Part shown: positions 1 to 5,014 of the stretch, one piece after another
Numbering within the stretch: position 1 is the stretch's first letter
How the letters are laid out: the number at the start of each line of letters is the position of its first letter
Origin: Oscillospiraceae bacterium
GTDB taxonomy: Bacteria > Bacillota > Clostridia > Oscillospirales > Ruminococcaceae
DNA length: 5,936 nucleotides
Direction: 5' to 3'
Assembly: GCA_029068025.1 (NCBI GenBank)
Contig: JAIEDJ010000345.1
Coordinates: 1-5,936, forward strand
Program-made: the position numbers and the translations under genes
The notes under the pieces: generated by a model
What the model saw: the letters and a program-made list of their open reading frames with translations, nothing else
The model's database searches: none
Told to the model about the DNA's origin: nothing

Positions 1-516
1 GGGTTGAATATCCGCGTTGCTCATCAGATGATCGGCTGCTCCGACGAGATATTTGAACATTTCTTCTCTAAGGGACCTTGTTCGCTGCTTATCGCGGGGA
101 AACCGCTGAGCGGTAAGACCACAGTTCTGCGCGATCTCGCGAGACGGCTCGGAGAGCGATACCGTGTTACGGTAATTGACACCCGCAACGAGATCTCCGC
201 GTCGGTTCACGGGCTGCCGACGTTGAACGTGGGACTAAATACGGATGTGCTGTGCGGCTGCGGGAAGTCCGAGGGGATCACGATGGCGCTGCGCTCTATG
301 AGCCCGGAGGTGATCATCTGTGATGAGATCGCACACGATGAAGCGGCGGTGGAGCAGGCGCTGTTCTGCGGCGTTAGAGTGATCGCGGCGGCTCACGCGG
401 GAAGTCTGGCTGAGCTGGACAGGCGGTTCGGGGACGGTATTCCGAAAATGTTTGACGCGGCTGCGGTTATCGGAGAGCGCGGAAGGCTGATCGAGGAACG
501 CGGGGTGATGTTATGA
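1..516 (+). CDS. spoIIIAA: Stage III sporulation protein AA, ATPase (5'-truncated)
   Basis: This is the C-terminal part of SpoIIIAA, the mother-cell ATPase thought to power the SpoIIIA-SpoIIQ channel, related to type II/IV secretion ATPases. The frame is open from base 1. The TTG at 4-6 is most likely an internal Leu codon, because 'LNIRVA' fits the conserved stretch just before the P-loop. About 171 residues are visible, against roughly 300 in B. subtilis, so about 130-140 N-terminal residues lie outside the window. Counting from base 4, Walker A is GKPLSGKT at residues 32-39, Walker B is VIICDEI at 103-109, and 'GLNTDVLCGCGKSEG' (77-91) and 'LRSMSPEV' (96-103) match the family core. 'AAAHAGSL' (128-135) is the usual His-containing segment after Walker B. 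The stop overlaps the spoIIIAB start by four bases (ATGA), suggesting translational coupling. The identification is firm. Confidence 0.95.
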   Translation, partial: GLNIRVAHQMIGCSDEIFEHFFSKGPCSLLIAGKPLSGKTTVLRDLARRLGERYRVTVIDTRNEISASVHGLPTLNVGLNTDVLCGCGKSEGITMALRSMSPEVIICDEIAHDEAAVEQALFCGVRVIAAAHAGSLAELDRRFGDGIPKMFDAAAVIGERGRLIEERGVML

Positions 517-986
517 GGTGGGCGGCTGCAATAGCGGCGTTTTTGCTTTGCGCTCTGGAGGGACGGCGGCGGAGCATGGCGCTGAAAAGCCGTGTTACGC
601 TGCTTTCGGAGCTGGTCGTTATGCTGAATAATTTCTCCATAGAGATACGATGCCGCGCGCTGACTTTGGACGAGCTGTTGAGCGAAGAGGACGGACGGTT
701 CGCAAGGCTGGTCGTACAAAAAAGCTCAGATCATTCCAATATCAGATCGGCATGGGACGCCGCCTGCGCGGAGCTGCCTAAAAGCCGTGAGAGAATTCTG
801 TTGTCCGATCTTGGACGTTCCTTCGGAAAATCGGACAAGTCCGGTCAGCTAAGGCTGCTGGAGATGTACGGTGTTCAGCTCTCACAGCTTAAGGACGAGG
901 CGGAGAGCTGCTATCGGAAAAAGGGCGAGGCGCTGTCCAGGGTCGGTATGCTGTGCGGTGCGGCGGCGGCAATTCTGATTCTTTGA
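513..986 (+). CDS. spoIIIAB: Stage III sporulation protein AB
   Basis: SpoIIIAB is a mother-cell membrane protein whose fold resembles the GspF/PilC platform of type II secretion and type IV pili; it is thought to sit with the ATPase SpoIIIAA. The product is 157 residues, slightly shorter than the B. subtilis protein (about 170). A short hydrophobic segment at residues 3-14 is followed by basic residues GRRR. A helical cytoplasmic region with the typical 'LSELVVMLNNFSIEIRCRA' pattern (31-49) follows, then 'LGRSFGKSDKSGQ' (100-112), the family's 'LG..LG..D...Q' segment. A hydrophobic tail (144-157) forms the second membrane anchor. The ATG at 513 lies inside the spoIIIAA stop, a standard arrangement for this pair. 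Identification rests on length, position and conserved pattern. Confidence 0.93.
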   Translation: MRWAAAIAAFLLCALEGRRRSMALKSRVTLLSELVVMLNNFSIEIRCRALTLDELLSEEDGRFARLVVQKSSDHSNIRSAWDAACAELPKSRERILLSDLGRSFGKSDKSGQLRLLEMYGVQLSQLKDEAESCYRKKGEALSRVGMLCGAAAAILIL

Positions 987-997
987 GAGGAAAACAA

Positions 998-1195
998 ATG
1001 GAACTTGACTTGATCTTTAGGATCGCCGCGGTCGGGATCATCGTGGCGATATTGAATCTTATACTTAAGAAAACCGATCATGACGAGCAGGCAGTAATGC
1101 TGAACGTCGCGGGACTGATAATAGTTCTGATGATGATAATTCCCGCGCTGGAGGAGCTTTTCACGACGATCAAGAACGTTTTCGGACTGTGGTAG
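998..1195 (+). CDS. spoIIIAC: Stage III sporulation protein AC
   Basis: This is a very small integral membrane protein of the SpoIIIA channel, 65 residues here against 68 in B. subtilis. It has two hydrophobic helices, about residues 7-23 and 33-50, joined by the charged turn 'LKKTDHDEQA' (23-32), which is the conserved hallmark of SpoIIIAC. The frame stays open upstream to a GTG at 953, but that would overlap the end of spoIIIAB by 34 bases and add 15 non-hydrophobic residues. The ATG at 998 has a good ribosome binding site, GAGAGG at 985-990, and gives the family length, so I chose it. It starts 11 bases after spoIIIAB and ends 4 bases before spoIIIAD. Its role in the complex is structural; no enzymatic motif is seen. 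Confidence 0.94.
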   Translation: MELDLIFRIAAVGIIVAILNLILKKTDHDEQAVMLNVAGLIIVLMMIIPALEELFTTIKNVFGLW

Positions 1196-1199
1196 AAGA

Positions 1200-1592
1200 A
1201 TGGATATTGTAAAAATATGCGGCTTCGGGATACTGGCTGTCGTTTTGTGCGTCGTAGTAAAGCGGCTTAAGCCCGAAAGCGCGTTTGGGATATCCCTTGC
1301 CGCGGGGATCGTGATCATTGCGGCGGCGGTAAGCGCTCTGGCTCCTTCCGTATCGGCTGTAACGGAGCTTGCGGGAGCGGCGGGAATTGACGGCGAGCTT
1401 ACAAGGATACTGTTTAAGGCGCTGGCGATATGCTACATAGTGACGCTGAGCGCCGACTGTGCGCGCGACGCGGGGGAAACGGCTCTGGGCGCTAAGCTGG
1501 AGCTTGCCGGACGAGCTGCTATAGCGGCGGTTTCGCTGCCTGCCTTTACCAATCTCGCCGCGCTGGTAACGGGACTTATCAACGGAAGCTGA
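1200..1592 (+). CDS. spoIIIAD: Stage III sporulation protein AD
   Basis: This is a polytopic membrane protein of the SpoIIIA complex, 130 residues against about 133 in B. subtilis. Hydrophobic segments lie at about residues 7-20, 29-55, 72-85 and 106-126. The stretch 'ILFKALAICYIVTLSADCARDAGETALGAKLELAGRA' region (70-106) contains the conserved 'K.....Y......D..RDAGE..L..K.E..G' pattern of the family. The start is 4 bases after the spoIIIAC stop with only a weak purine stretch (AGAAG) in front, so translation is probably coupled to spoIIIAC. The stop codon ends exactly where the inverted-repeat element at 1592-1683 begins, so the last residues or the native 3' flank may have been altered by that element. 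Confidence 0.94.
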   Translation: MDIVKICGFGILAVVLCVVVKRLKPESAFGISLAAGIVIIAAAVSALAPSVSAVTELAGAAGIDGELTRILFKALAICYIVTLSADCARDAGETALGAKLELAGRAAIAAVSLPAFTNLAALVTGLINGS

Positions 1593-1683
1593 TACTTATC
1601 CCACTTAGAGTTTCCTATAAAAATACAGGTAACTGTGCGGAAATTGGTGCACTTATCTCAATAATCTAAAGTGGGATCAGTAT
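1592..1683 (+). repeat. 92-base inverted-repeat element, MITE-like
   Basis: The two ends are near-perfect inverted copies: ATACTTATCCCACTTAGA at 1592-1609 and TCTAAAGTGGGATCAGTAT at 1665-1683, with one mismatch and one single-base insertion. The core ATCCCACTT / AAGTGGGAT is perfect. TA lies at both outer edges (1593-1594 and 1681-1682), as expected for a target duplication of IS630/mariner-type elements, although here it is also part of the palindrome. The roughly 55-base interior is A+T-rich compared with the genes and encodes nothing. It separates spoIIIAD from spoIIIAE, which usually lie much closer. It could be a miniature transposable element or simply an RNA hairpin. No T-run follows the right arm, so a terminator is unlikely. 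Confidence 0.6.
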
Positions 1684-1686
1684 AAT
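1681..1686 (+). promoter_or_regulatory. Possible -10 hexamer (TATAAT) at the edge of the inverted-repeat element
   Basis: A perfect TATAAT straddles the right border of the 1592-1683 element, 74 bases before the spoIIIAE start. With a 17-base spacer the -35 position is TCAATA (1658-1663), a weak match to TTGACA, and there is no extended TG motif. spoIIIA is normally read by sigma-E in the mother cell, and I found no convincing sigma-E -35/-10 pair in this gap. The motif could give vegetative transcription of spoIIIAE, or may be chance. Confidence 0.2.
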
Positions 1687-1740
1687 CTTATTCTGACAGG
1701 CTGTGATGCTGCTCCGTTTGATCGGAAAGTCCGAAATAAG
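1687..1740 (+). repeat. Imperfect inverted repeat before spoIIIAE
   Basis: CTTATTCTGAC (1687-1697) and GTCCGAAATAAG (1729-1740) are imperfect inverted copies, with one mismatch and one extra base, around a 31-base loop. A smaller hairpin, CGGA-AAG-TCCG, lies at the right side (1723-1733). The structure ends 9 bases before the spoIIIAE ribosome binding site GAGGA (1749-1753), so it lies in the leader of any transcript running into spoIIIAE. No known riboswitch or leader motif is recognised. Confidence 0.35.
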
Positions 1741-1759
1741 ATCGGTATGAGGAAAGAAA

Positions 1760-2860
1760 ATGAAAAGGATATTGATCATTTTTTTCGCGGCGCTTGCGAT
1801 GGCGTTTTTATGCGGAAAGACCGCGCTTGCGGAATCGGTTGATTACGGCGCGGACAGGATCGCCGAGGCACTTCCCGAACAGGCGCGGGAGATACTGGAC
1901 GATGCGGAGATATCTCCCGATAATTCCGGAGCGATGGGGATTACCTTCGGAGGAGTGCTGGCGGAGGTGTTTAACTGGGTGAAGCACAAGGCGAGTGCGC
2001 CGCTCGGGCTGTTCTGCTCGCTGTGCGGCGTGATACTGCTGTGTGTGATCGCTCAGAGCCTTTCAGAGACGGGACAGCTTAAGGGAGTGTTTTCCGTCGT
2101 GGGGGTGCTGTGCGGAGCGGGGATCTCGGCGGCGGCGGTCAGCGGCGTACTCAATGAGACGCTTGGCGTGCTGAGCTCGGCGGCGGATTTTATGATGGTC
2201 TTTATTCCCGCGTTTACGGGTCTGGCGGCGGTGCTAGGACACGTTTCAACGGCAGCGGCGGTAAACTCGGTCGTGCTGGCGGCAACACAGCTTTTTTCGC
2301 AGCTGGCGGTGAATTTCCTCGCGCCGCTGTGCGGAACAATTCTCGGAGTATCGGCGGCGGGGGCGGCGGATCCGCAGATGAAGCTGGAGAAGCTCGGCGA
2401 GATCATCAAGAAGTTCGTGATCTGGGGGCTTACGCTGATCATGACCGTGTTTATGAGCGTGCTGTCCGCTCAGACGCTTGTGGCGGCTTCCGCCGACAAC
2501 GCAGCTATCAAGGCTGCGAAGTTTGTCGTGTCTCAGGGAGTACCTTTTATCGGCAGTACTATCTCGGACTCGGTGAATATGTTCAGCGGCGGGATCATGG
2601 CGATGAAGGGGAGCGTCGGAACATATGGTATGATCGCCGCGGCGGTGATAATCATTCCTACACTGATCGGGCTTACGTGCTACAGGCTGGCGCTTTACTG
2701 TGCGCAGACGGTCGCCGAGCTGTTCGGATTGAAGGAGCTTGCGGCGCTGTTCAAAAGCTGCTGCTCGGTGATGACGATCATACTCGCGGTGACGGTATGC
2801 TTTTTGCTGCTGAATACGCTGGCGGTGTTTCTGATGTTGGCGATAACCAATATAACATAG
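1760..2860 (+). CDS. spoIIIAE: Stage III sporulation protein AE
   Basis: SpoIIIAE is the largest polytopic membrane protein of the SpoIIIA channel, 366 residues against about 399 in B. subtilis. A signal peptide-like N-terminus, basic MKR then a hydrophobic core, ends in 'TALA-ES' with likely cleavage after residue 24. A short extracytoplasmic region (25-80) includes 'LPEQAREILDDAEI' (38-51), a typical SpoIIIAE segment. Hydrophobic segments follow at about 80-98, 107-133, 144-160, 166-200, 217-240, 287-316 and 335-362. The motif 'FMMVFIPAFTGL' (144-155) and the later 'AKFVVSQGVPFIGSTISDS' (253-271) are conserved family features. The ATG has a good ribosome binding site, GAGGA at 1749-1753. 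Gaps of 167 bases before and 379 bases after isolate it from its operon partners, and both gaps contain inserted-looking repeats. The gene itself is intact. Confidence 0.95.
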   Translation: MKRILIIFFAALAMAFLCGKTALAESVDYGADRIAEALPEQAREILDDAEISPDNSGAMGITFGGVLAEVFNWVKHKASAPLGLFCSLCGVILLCVIAQSLSETGQLKGVFSVVGVLCGAGISAAAVSGVLNETLGVLSSAADFMMVFIPAFTGLAAVLGHVSTAAAVNSVVLAATQLFSQLAVNFLAPLCGTILGVSAAGAADPQMKLEKLGEIIKKFVIWGLTLIMTVFMSVLSAQTLVAASADNAAIKAAKFVVSQGVPFIGSTISDSVNMFSGGIMAMKGSVGTYGMIAAAVIIIPTLIGLTCYRLALYCAQTVAELFGLKELAALFKSCCSVMTIILAVTVCFLLLNTLAVFLMLAITNIT

Positions 2861-2918
2861 GAACACCTCTTGTATGTTGATCTGGGCTGTTTTTATAATG
2901 TTGACAAGGAGCTGTTGA

Positions 2919-3050
2919 TCTAAAAGAAATTTTCGGAACCGGGCGGACTGCGTCCGCCCTAGCAGCGCCACCCCGCACGCCGCGAGCGTTTTGCGCGTAG
3001 CGCATAATGCGTGCGCGGCATGCGGCGCGGCTTCTTTCCGAAAATTTCTC
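2919..3050 (-). repeat. Interspersed palindromic repeat, copy A
   Basis: The element is bounded by a perfect 14-bp inverted repeat, AGAAATTTTCGGAA (2925-2938) and TTCCGAAAATTTCT (3036-3049). Inside is a GC-rich core with a perfect 8-bp hairpin GGGCGGAC-TGC-GTCCGCCC (2941-2959) and a second hairpin TGCGC-GTA-GCGCA (2992-3004). Its left part matches copy C near 5851: both read TCTAAAAGAAATTT, then a hairpin, then CGCCCTAGC and a C-rich run. It is oriented like copy C and opposite to copy B; the strand given follows the TTTCTTTTAGAT end as the 3' end. No coding capacity is seen. It could be a non-autonomous mobile element or a REP-like sequence. Confidence 0.7.
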
Positions 3051-3067
3051 GCTGCAACAACGCGGTG

Positions 3068-3095
3068 TTGATCTTAGCGCAAGCGCCAAGATCAA
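3068..3095. repeat. 28-base palindrome
   Basis: TTGATCTT (3068-3075) and AAGATCAA (3088-3095) are perfect inverted copies. Between them GCGC-AA-GCGC continues the symmetry after one A/C mismatch. In RNA or single-stranded DNA this would form a hairpin of about 11 base pairs with a CAAG loop. It is followed by ATATTATAAA rather than a T-run, so it does not look like a terminator on the + strand. A two-fold symmetric protein binding site is an alternative. Confidence 0.5.
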
Positions 3096-3144
3096 TATTA
3101 TAAACACGCAGTATGGGCTCTTACGCTAAGAACAACATTATAAA
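3084..3144. repeat. Tandem repeat pair, 40-base period
   Basis: The 21-base segments at 3084-3104 and 3124-3144 match at 18 positions. Both contain CGCyAAG and end in CAAyATTATAAA. Each is followed by a related NNNGCAG. The second copy's CAACATTATAAA (3133-3144) is also present as its exact reverse complement at 2892-2903, on the far side of repeat copy A. The segment holds no gene. Origin by duplication of a repeat border is plausible; function is unknown. Confidence 0.5.
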
Positions 3145-3150
3145 GGTGCA

Positions 3151-3230
3151 GGAGAAATTTCAAAAAGCAGTCCCGCTCGGCGGAGCGGAGCGCGAAGCGC
3201 AGAGCGTTTTTGAAATTTCTTTTAAATAAG
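3151..3230 (+). repeat. Interspersed palindromic repeat, copy B
   Basis: A perfect 14-bp inverted repeat, AGAAATTTCAAAAA (3153-3166) and TTTTTGAAATTTCT (3207-3220), encloses a GC-rich core. The core has hairpins CCGCTC-GGCG-GAGCGG (3173-3188) and GCGC-GAA-GCGC (3190-3200). The right end, GAAATTTCTTTTAAATAAG, runs directly into the spoIIIAF ribosome binding site and matches the reverse complement of copy C upstream of the kinase gene. It is therefore in the same orientation relative to its downstream gene as copy C. It is about 80 bases, shorter than copy A, so the cores vary more than the ends. Confidence 0.7.
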
Positions 3231-3233
3231 GAG
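3228..3233 (+). promoter_or_regulatory. Ribosome binding site of spoIIIAF
   Basis: AAGGAG sits 6 bases before the ATG at 3240 and decides that start over the in-frame TTG at 3210, which lies inside repeat copy B and has no such site. The last bases of copy B (ATAAG) overlap this site, so the repeat insertion or expansion has reached or supplied the translation signal. Confidence 0.8.
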
Positions 3234-3239
3234 TTGGAA

Positions 3240-3704
3240 ATGCAGTTTTTGTCTACTGTTTGTGTTGCGGCTATCTGTATGGCGATCTTTAGAATGCTGA
3301 TCCCCGAAAATAAATTCCAGAAGCAGATCTCGGTTCTTGTTGCGTGTGTGTTTCTGCTGACGGGGATCACTGCGGTAAGCGGCGCGGAGATAGATCTTGA
3401 TGAGGATAGCTTCGAGTTGGGGATCAACACGGATTATATCAGCTTTTCGGGTGAGGTCAACGAGCAGCTTAAAAAGAAGATCTGTGACGACATGAGGGAT
3501 AAGATCAGAAATTTGCTGAACGAAAACGAAATTTATCCGGAAGAAATTCATATTATCGTTAATATTTCGGGTTTGTACAGCATAGATATTACTCAGGTGG
3601 AGCTAGTCTTTCGCGCGGAGGAACAAGACGCGGCAACAGCGGCGGCAGAGCTTCTTTCGCGCGAGCTTTCCGAAGATGTCAAAATCAAGATAATCGTGAA
3701 ATGA
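3240..3704 (+). CDS. spoIIIAF: Stage III sporulation protein AF
   Basis: SpoIIIAF is a membrane-anchored component of the SpoIIIA complex whose soluble domain belongs to the ring-building-motif group. The product is 154 residues against about 206 in B. subtilis. Two hydrophobic segments (about 3-20 and 28-48) flank the conserved 'LIPENKFQKQI' (20-30). A charged, helical linker follows (50-98), then an alpha/beta domain at 99-154 with 'EIHIIVNISGLYSIDITQVELVF' across 102-124 as beta strands and a final helix plus strand 'DVKIKIIVK'. The shorter length seems to come from a reduced linker. Local base composition is visibly more A+T-rich than in its neighbours. spoIIIAG follows after 10 bases. 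The large repeat-filled gap upstream suggests that it needs read-through from spoIIIAE or its own promoter. Confidence 0.92.
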   Translation: MQFLSTVCVAAICMAIFRMLIPENKFQKQISVLVACVFLLTGITAVSGAEIDLDEDSFELGINTDYISFSGEVNEQLKKKICDDMRDKIRNLLNENEIYPEEIHIIVNISGLYSIDITQVELVFRAEEQDAATAAAELLSRELSEDVKIKIIVK

Positions 3705-3714
3705 GGGATGTGCA

Positions 3715-4251
3715 ATGGTTATTCCCGAGCGGCTGAAGGAGTTTGCGGCAAGCGATAAGGGGCGCAAAATAATGATAGCGGCGGCGCTTGCGGTAATGCT
3801 CTTGCTGCTGTTGAGTTCATTGTCCTGCGGGAGGAAAAGAAATTCGGAGATCAGTGTACAGGCGGCGCATAACGAGGATATCTCGGCAATGGAGAAGGAT
3901 CTTGAGCGTCGGCTGGAGCGGCTTCTTTCCGAGATCGAGGGCGTCGGAAGCGTCAGCGTGATGGTGACGGTCGACACATCGTCAAGGCTCATTTACGACC
4001 GCAACGTAAAAACGGAGGGTTCACAGCAGAGCAGCTCCGACAATTTTTCCGAGAGCTTTGAAAAACAAACGGAGGTGGTGCTTGCGGGAAGCTCCAAGGA
4101 TCCGTTGCAGATCGGAACGGTTCAGCCTCAGGTGAGAGGTGCGGCTGTGGTCTGCTCGGGCGCGTCCGATCCGGTTATTCGGGAGCGTGTGGCAAATACA
4201 GTTGCAAAGGCGCTTAATATCGGCATATCGCGGGTCTATGTAACCTGCTGA
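3715..4251 (+). CDS. spoIIIAG: Stage III sporulation protein AG
   Basis: SpoIIIAG forms a large multimeric ring in the intermembrane space between mother cell and forespore, as established for B. subtilis. This protein has 178 residues, against about 229 there. After a short cytoplasmic N-terminus comes one membrane helix (about 19-37). The ring-building domain is split, as is typical: 'LERRLERLLSEIEGVGSV' across 63-80 with strand 'SVMVTVD' (81-87), an insertion rich in Ser/Gln/Glu (98-120), then 'GTVQPQVRGAAVVCSGA' (134-150) and helix-strand 'RERVANTVAKALNIGISRVYV' across 156-176. The insertion corresponds to the beta-rich part of the B. subtilis ring and is short here. GAGGG at 3703-3707 serves as ribosome binding site. 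The Cys at 38 lacks a proper lipobox (LSC preceded by S), so I do not call it a lipoprotein. Confidence 0.94.
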   Translation: MVIPERLKEFAASDKGRKIMIAAALAVMLLLLLSSLSCGRKRNSEISVQAAHNEDISAMEKDLERRLERLLSEIEGVGSVSVMVTVDTSSRLIYDRNVKTEGSQQSSSDNFSESFEKQTEVVLAGSSKDPLQIGTVQPQVRGAAVVCSGASDPVIRERVANTVAKALNIGISRVYVTC

Positions 4252-4277
4252 ATTTATTTAAAGAGAGGGTTTTAACT

Positions 4278-4820
4278 ATGAAAAGACTTAATTTGATCAT
4301 CGGCAAGAAGCAGCTTGTTATCGCGTCGCTTACTGTACTGCTGGGCGCGGCGGTGGCGGTGAATTTTGCGGTATCGGGCGGAAAGAAGAACACCGTTCAG
4401 CCGAGTACTCCCGTGGGCGGCACGGCAAATTACGGGGATACGGCTTATGTATCCAATAAGGCGACGGGAAGCGACGCTTATTTTGCTCAGGCGCGGCTGG
4501 ATAAGCAGCAGAGCCGCGACGAGGCGGCGCAGGTGCTTGCAGCTATGTACAACGGCGGCGATATGACACCCGACGAGCTTACCGCGGTGTCGGCGAACGC
4601 GCAGAATCTGAGCGCTATCATTGAGAGCGAGGGCAGGATCGAAACGCTGCTTAAGGCGCAGGGCTTTGCGGACGCGCTGTGCTATCTCAGTGACAACGGC
4701 GCGAATATTATCGTTAAGACCGAGGGTCTTGACGCGGTAGGCGCGGCAAGGATCAAGTCTACGCTGCTGTCAGAGGTGGATGTGGCGAGCGATAATATTA
4801 CGATAGTGGAGGTAAAATAA
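4278..4820 (+). CDS. spoIIIAH: Stage III sporulation protein AH
   Basis: SpoIIIAH is a single-pass mother-cell membrane protein whose extracellular domain binds forespore SpoIIQ, joining the two halves of the channel. It has 180 residues against 218 in B. subtilis. A basic N-terminus precedes one membrane helix (about 12-33), then a low-complexity linker (35-65). The EscJ/YscJ-like ring domain starts at 'YFAQARLDKQQSRDEA' (68-83), a strongly conserved SpoIIIAH signature. It continues with 'GRIETLLKAQGFADALCYL' (119-137), 'NIIVKTEGLD' (143-152) and a closing strand 'NITIVEV' (173-179). The ribosome binding site AGAGAGGG lies at 4262-4269. It is the last gene of the operon. SpoIIQ is not in the window, as expected, since it is usually encoded elsewhere. 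Confidence 0.95.
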   Translation: MKRLNLIIGKKQLVIASLTVLLGAAVAVNFAVSGGKKNTVQPSTPVGGTANYGDTAYVSNKATGSDAYFAQARLDKQQSRDEAAQVLAAMYNGGDMTPDELTAVSANAQNLSAIIESEGRIETLLKAQGFADALCYLSDNGANIIVKTEGLDAVGAARIKSTLLSEVDVASDNITIVEVK

Positions 4821-4852
4821 TAATTTAGCAGGCTCTTATAAAGTTAAAAACC

Positions 4853-4902
4853 GGGATTCCAAAGGGTGACTCCCCCGCAGGGGAGTCACCCTTTGGAATC
4901 CC
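4853..4902 (-). terminator. Perfect 23-bp hairpin, terminator of the kinase gene
   Basis: The arms 4853-4875 and 4880-4902 are perfect reverse complements over 23 bases with a 4-base loop (CGCA). Read on the - strand, the stem is followed after two bases by TTTTT (4850-4846), the layout of an intrinsic terminator for the converging kinase gene. On the + strand the stem is followed by ACAGCTTGTTTCC, with no solid T-run, so termination after spoIIIAH is less certain. The stem is unusually long for a terminator, and its outer sequence ATTCCAAAGGG recurs at 4979-4989 in inverted form, so it may also be a genomic repeat. Confidence 0.7.
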
Positions 4903-4942
4903 ACAGCTTGTTTCCTCCCTCTCGGGGAGAGGGGAGAGGATT

Positions 4943-5007
4943 GCGGGGCTCCGCCCCGTGCCCCGCCAAAGGGCTGCGCCCTTTGGAATACTGATTGCGC
5001 TTCGCGC
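4943..5007. repeat. Row of three GC-rich triloop hairpins
   Basis: Three perfect short hairpins follow one another: CGGGGC-TCC-GCCCCG (4944-4958), CCAAAGGGC-TGC-GCCCTTTGG (4966-4986) and GCGC-TTC-GCGC (4997-5007). All have a 3-base loop of the form TNC (GNA on the other strand). The first can pair differently: GCGGGGC at 4943-4949 also matches GCCCCGC at 4960-4966. The row lies between the kinase stop and its terminator, so it is in the 3' untranslated region of the kinase transcript. Such hairpins look like a dispersed genomic repeat; a role in mRNA 3' stability is possible. Confidence 0.6.
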
Positions 5008-5014
5008 GGATTGA

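Larger units (their letters stand above)
2861..3239. other. Gene-free, repeat-filled gap between spoIIIAE and spoIIIAF
   Basis: These 379 bases lack a believable gene; the open frames crossing it are built from palindromic repeat sequence. From left to right it holds two GTTGATCT copies (2876-2883, 2914-2921), a TTTATAATGTTG 12-mer (2892-2903), repeat element A (2919-3050), a third GTTGATCT (3067-3074) within a 28-base palindrome, a 40-base-period tandem repeat (3084-3144), and repeat element B (3151-3230), which ends at the spoIIIAF ribosome binding site. The TTGACA at 2901-2906 has no -10 box at a usable distance. I see no intrinsic terminator with a T-run after spoIIIAE on the + strand. 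Confidence 0.85.

Noticed and set aside
4..6. TTG as the start of spoIIIAA
   Set aside because: The frame is open to the window edge, no ribosome binding site is visible, and the Leu aligns with a conserved internal residue; the visible protein is about half the family length.
953..997. GTG start for spoIIIAC adding 15 residues
   Set aside because: It lies inside spoIIIAB, adds residues not found in the family, and the ATG at 998 has a clear ribosome binding site.
1592..1683. Intrinsic terminator after spoIIIAD
   Set aside because: The loop is about 55 bases and there is no T-run after the right arm; terminating there would also cut the operon before spoIIIAE.
2901..2926. TTGACA as a -35 box for spoIIIAF
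   Set aside because: No -10-like hexamer lies 16-18 bases downstream; TAAAAG is only 14 bases away and belongs to the repeat end.
2246..2971. Long - strand frame of 241 codons opposite spoIIIAE
   Set aside because: It is antisense to a well-recognised membrane protein gene. Its product is rich in Arg/His/Gln, as expected from a shadow frame in GC-biased DNA.
3084..3144. Start of a CRISPR array (40-base period)
   Set aside because: There are only two degenerate copies, the repeat is A+T-rich and no third unit follows on either side.
3210..3239. TTG start for spoIIIAF adding 10 residues
   Set aside because: These codons are the inverted arm of repeat copy B plus the ribosome binding site; the ATG at 3240 has the AAGGAG in front.
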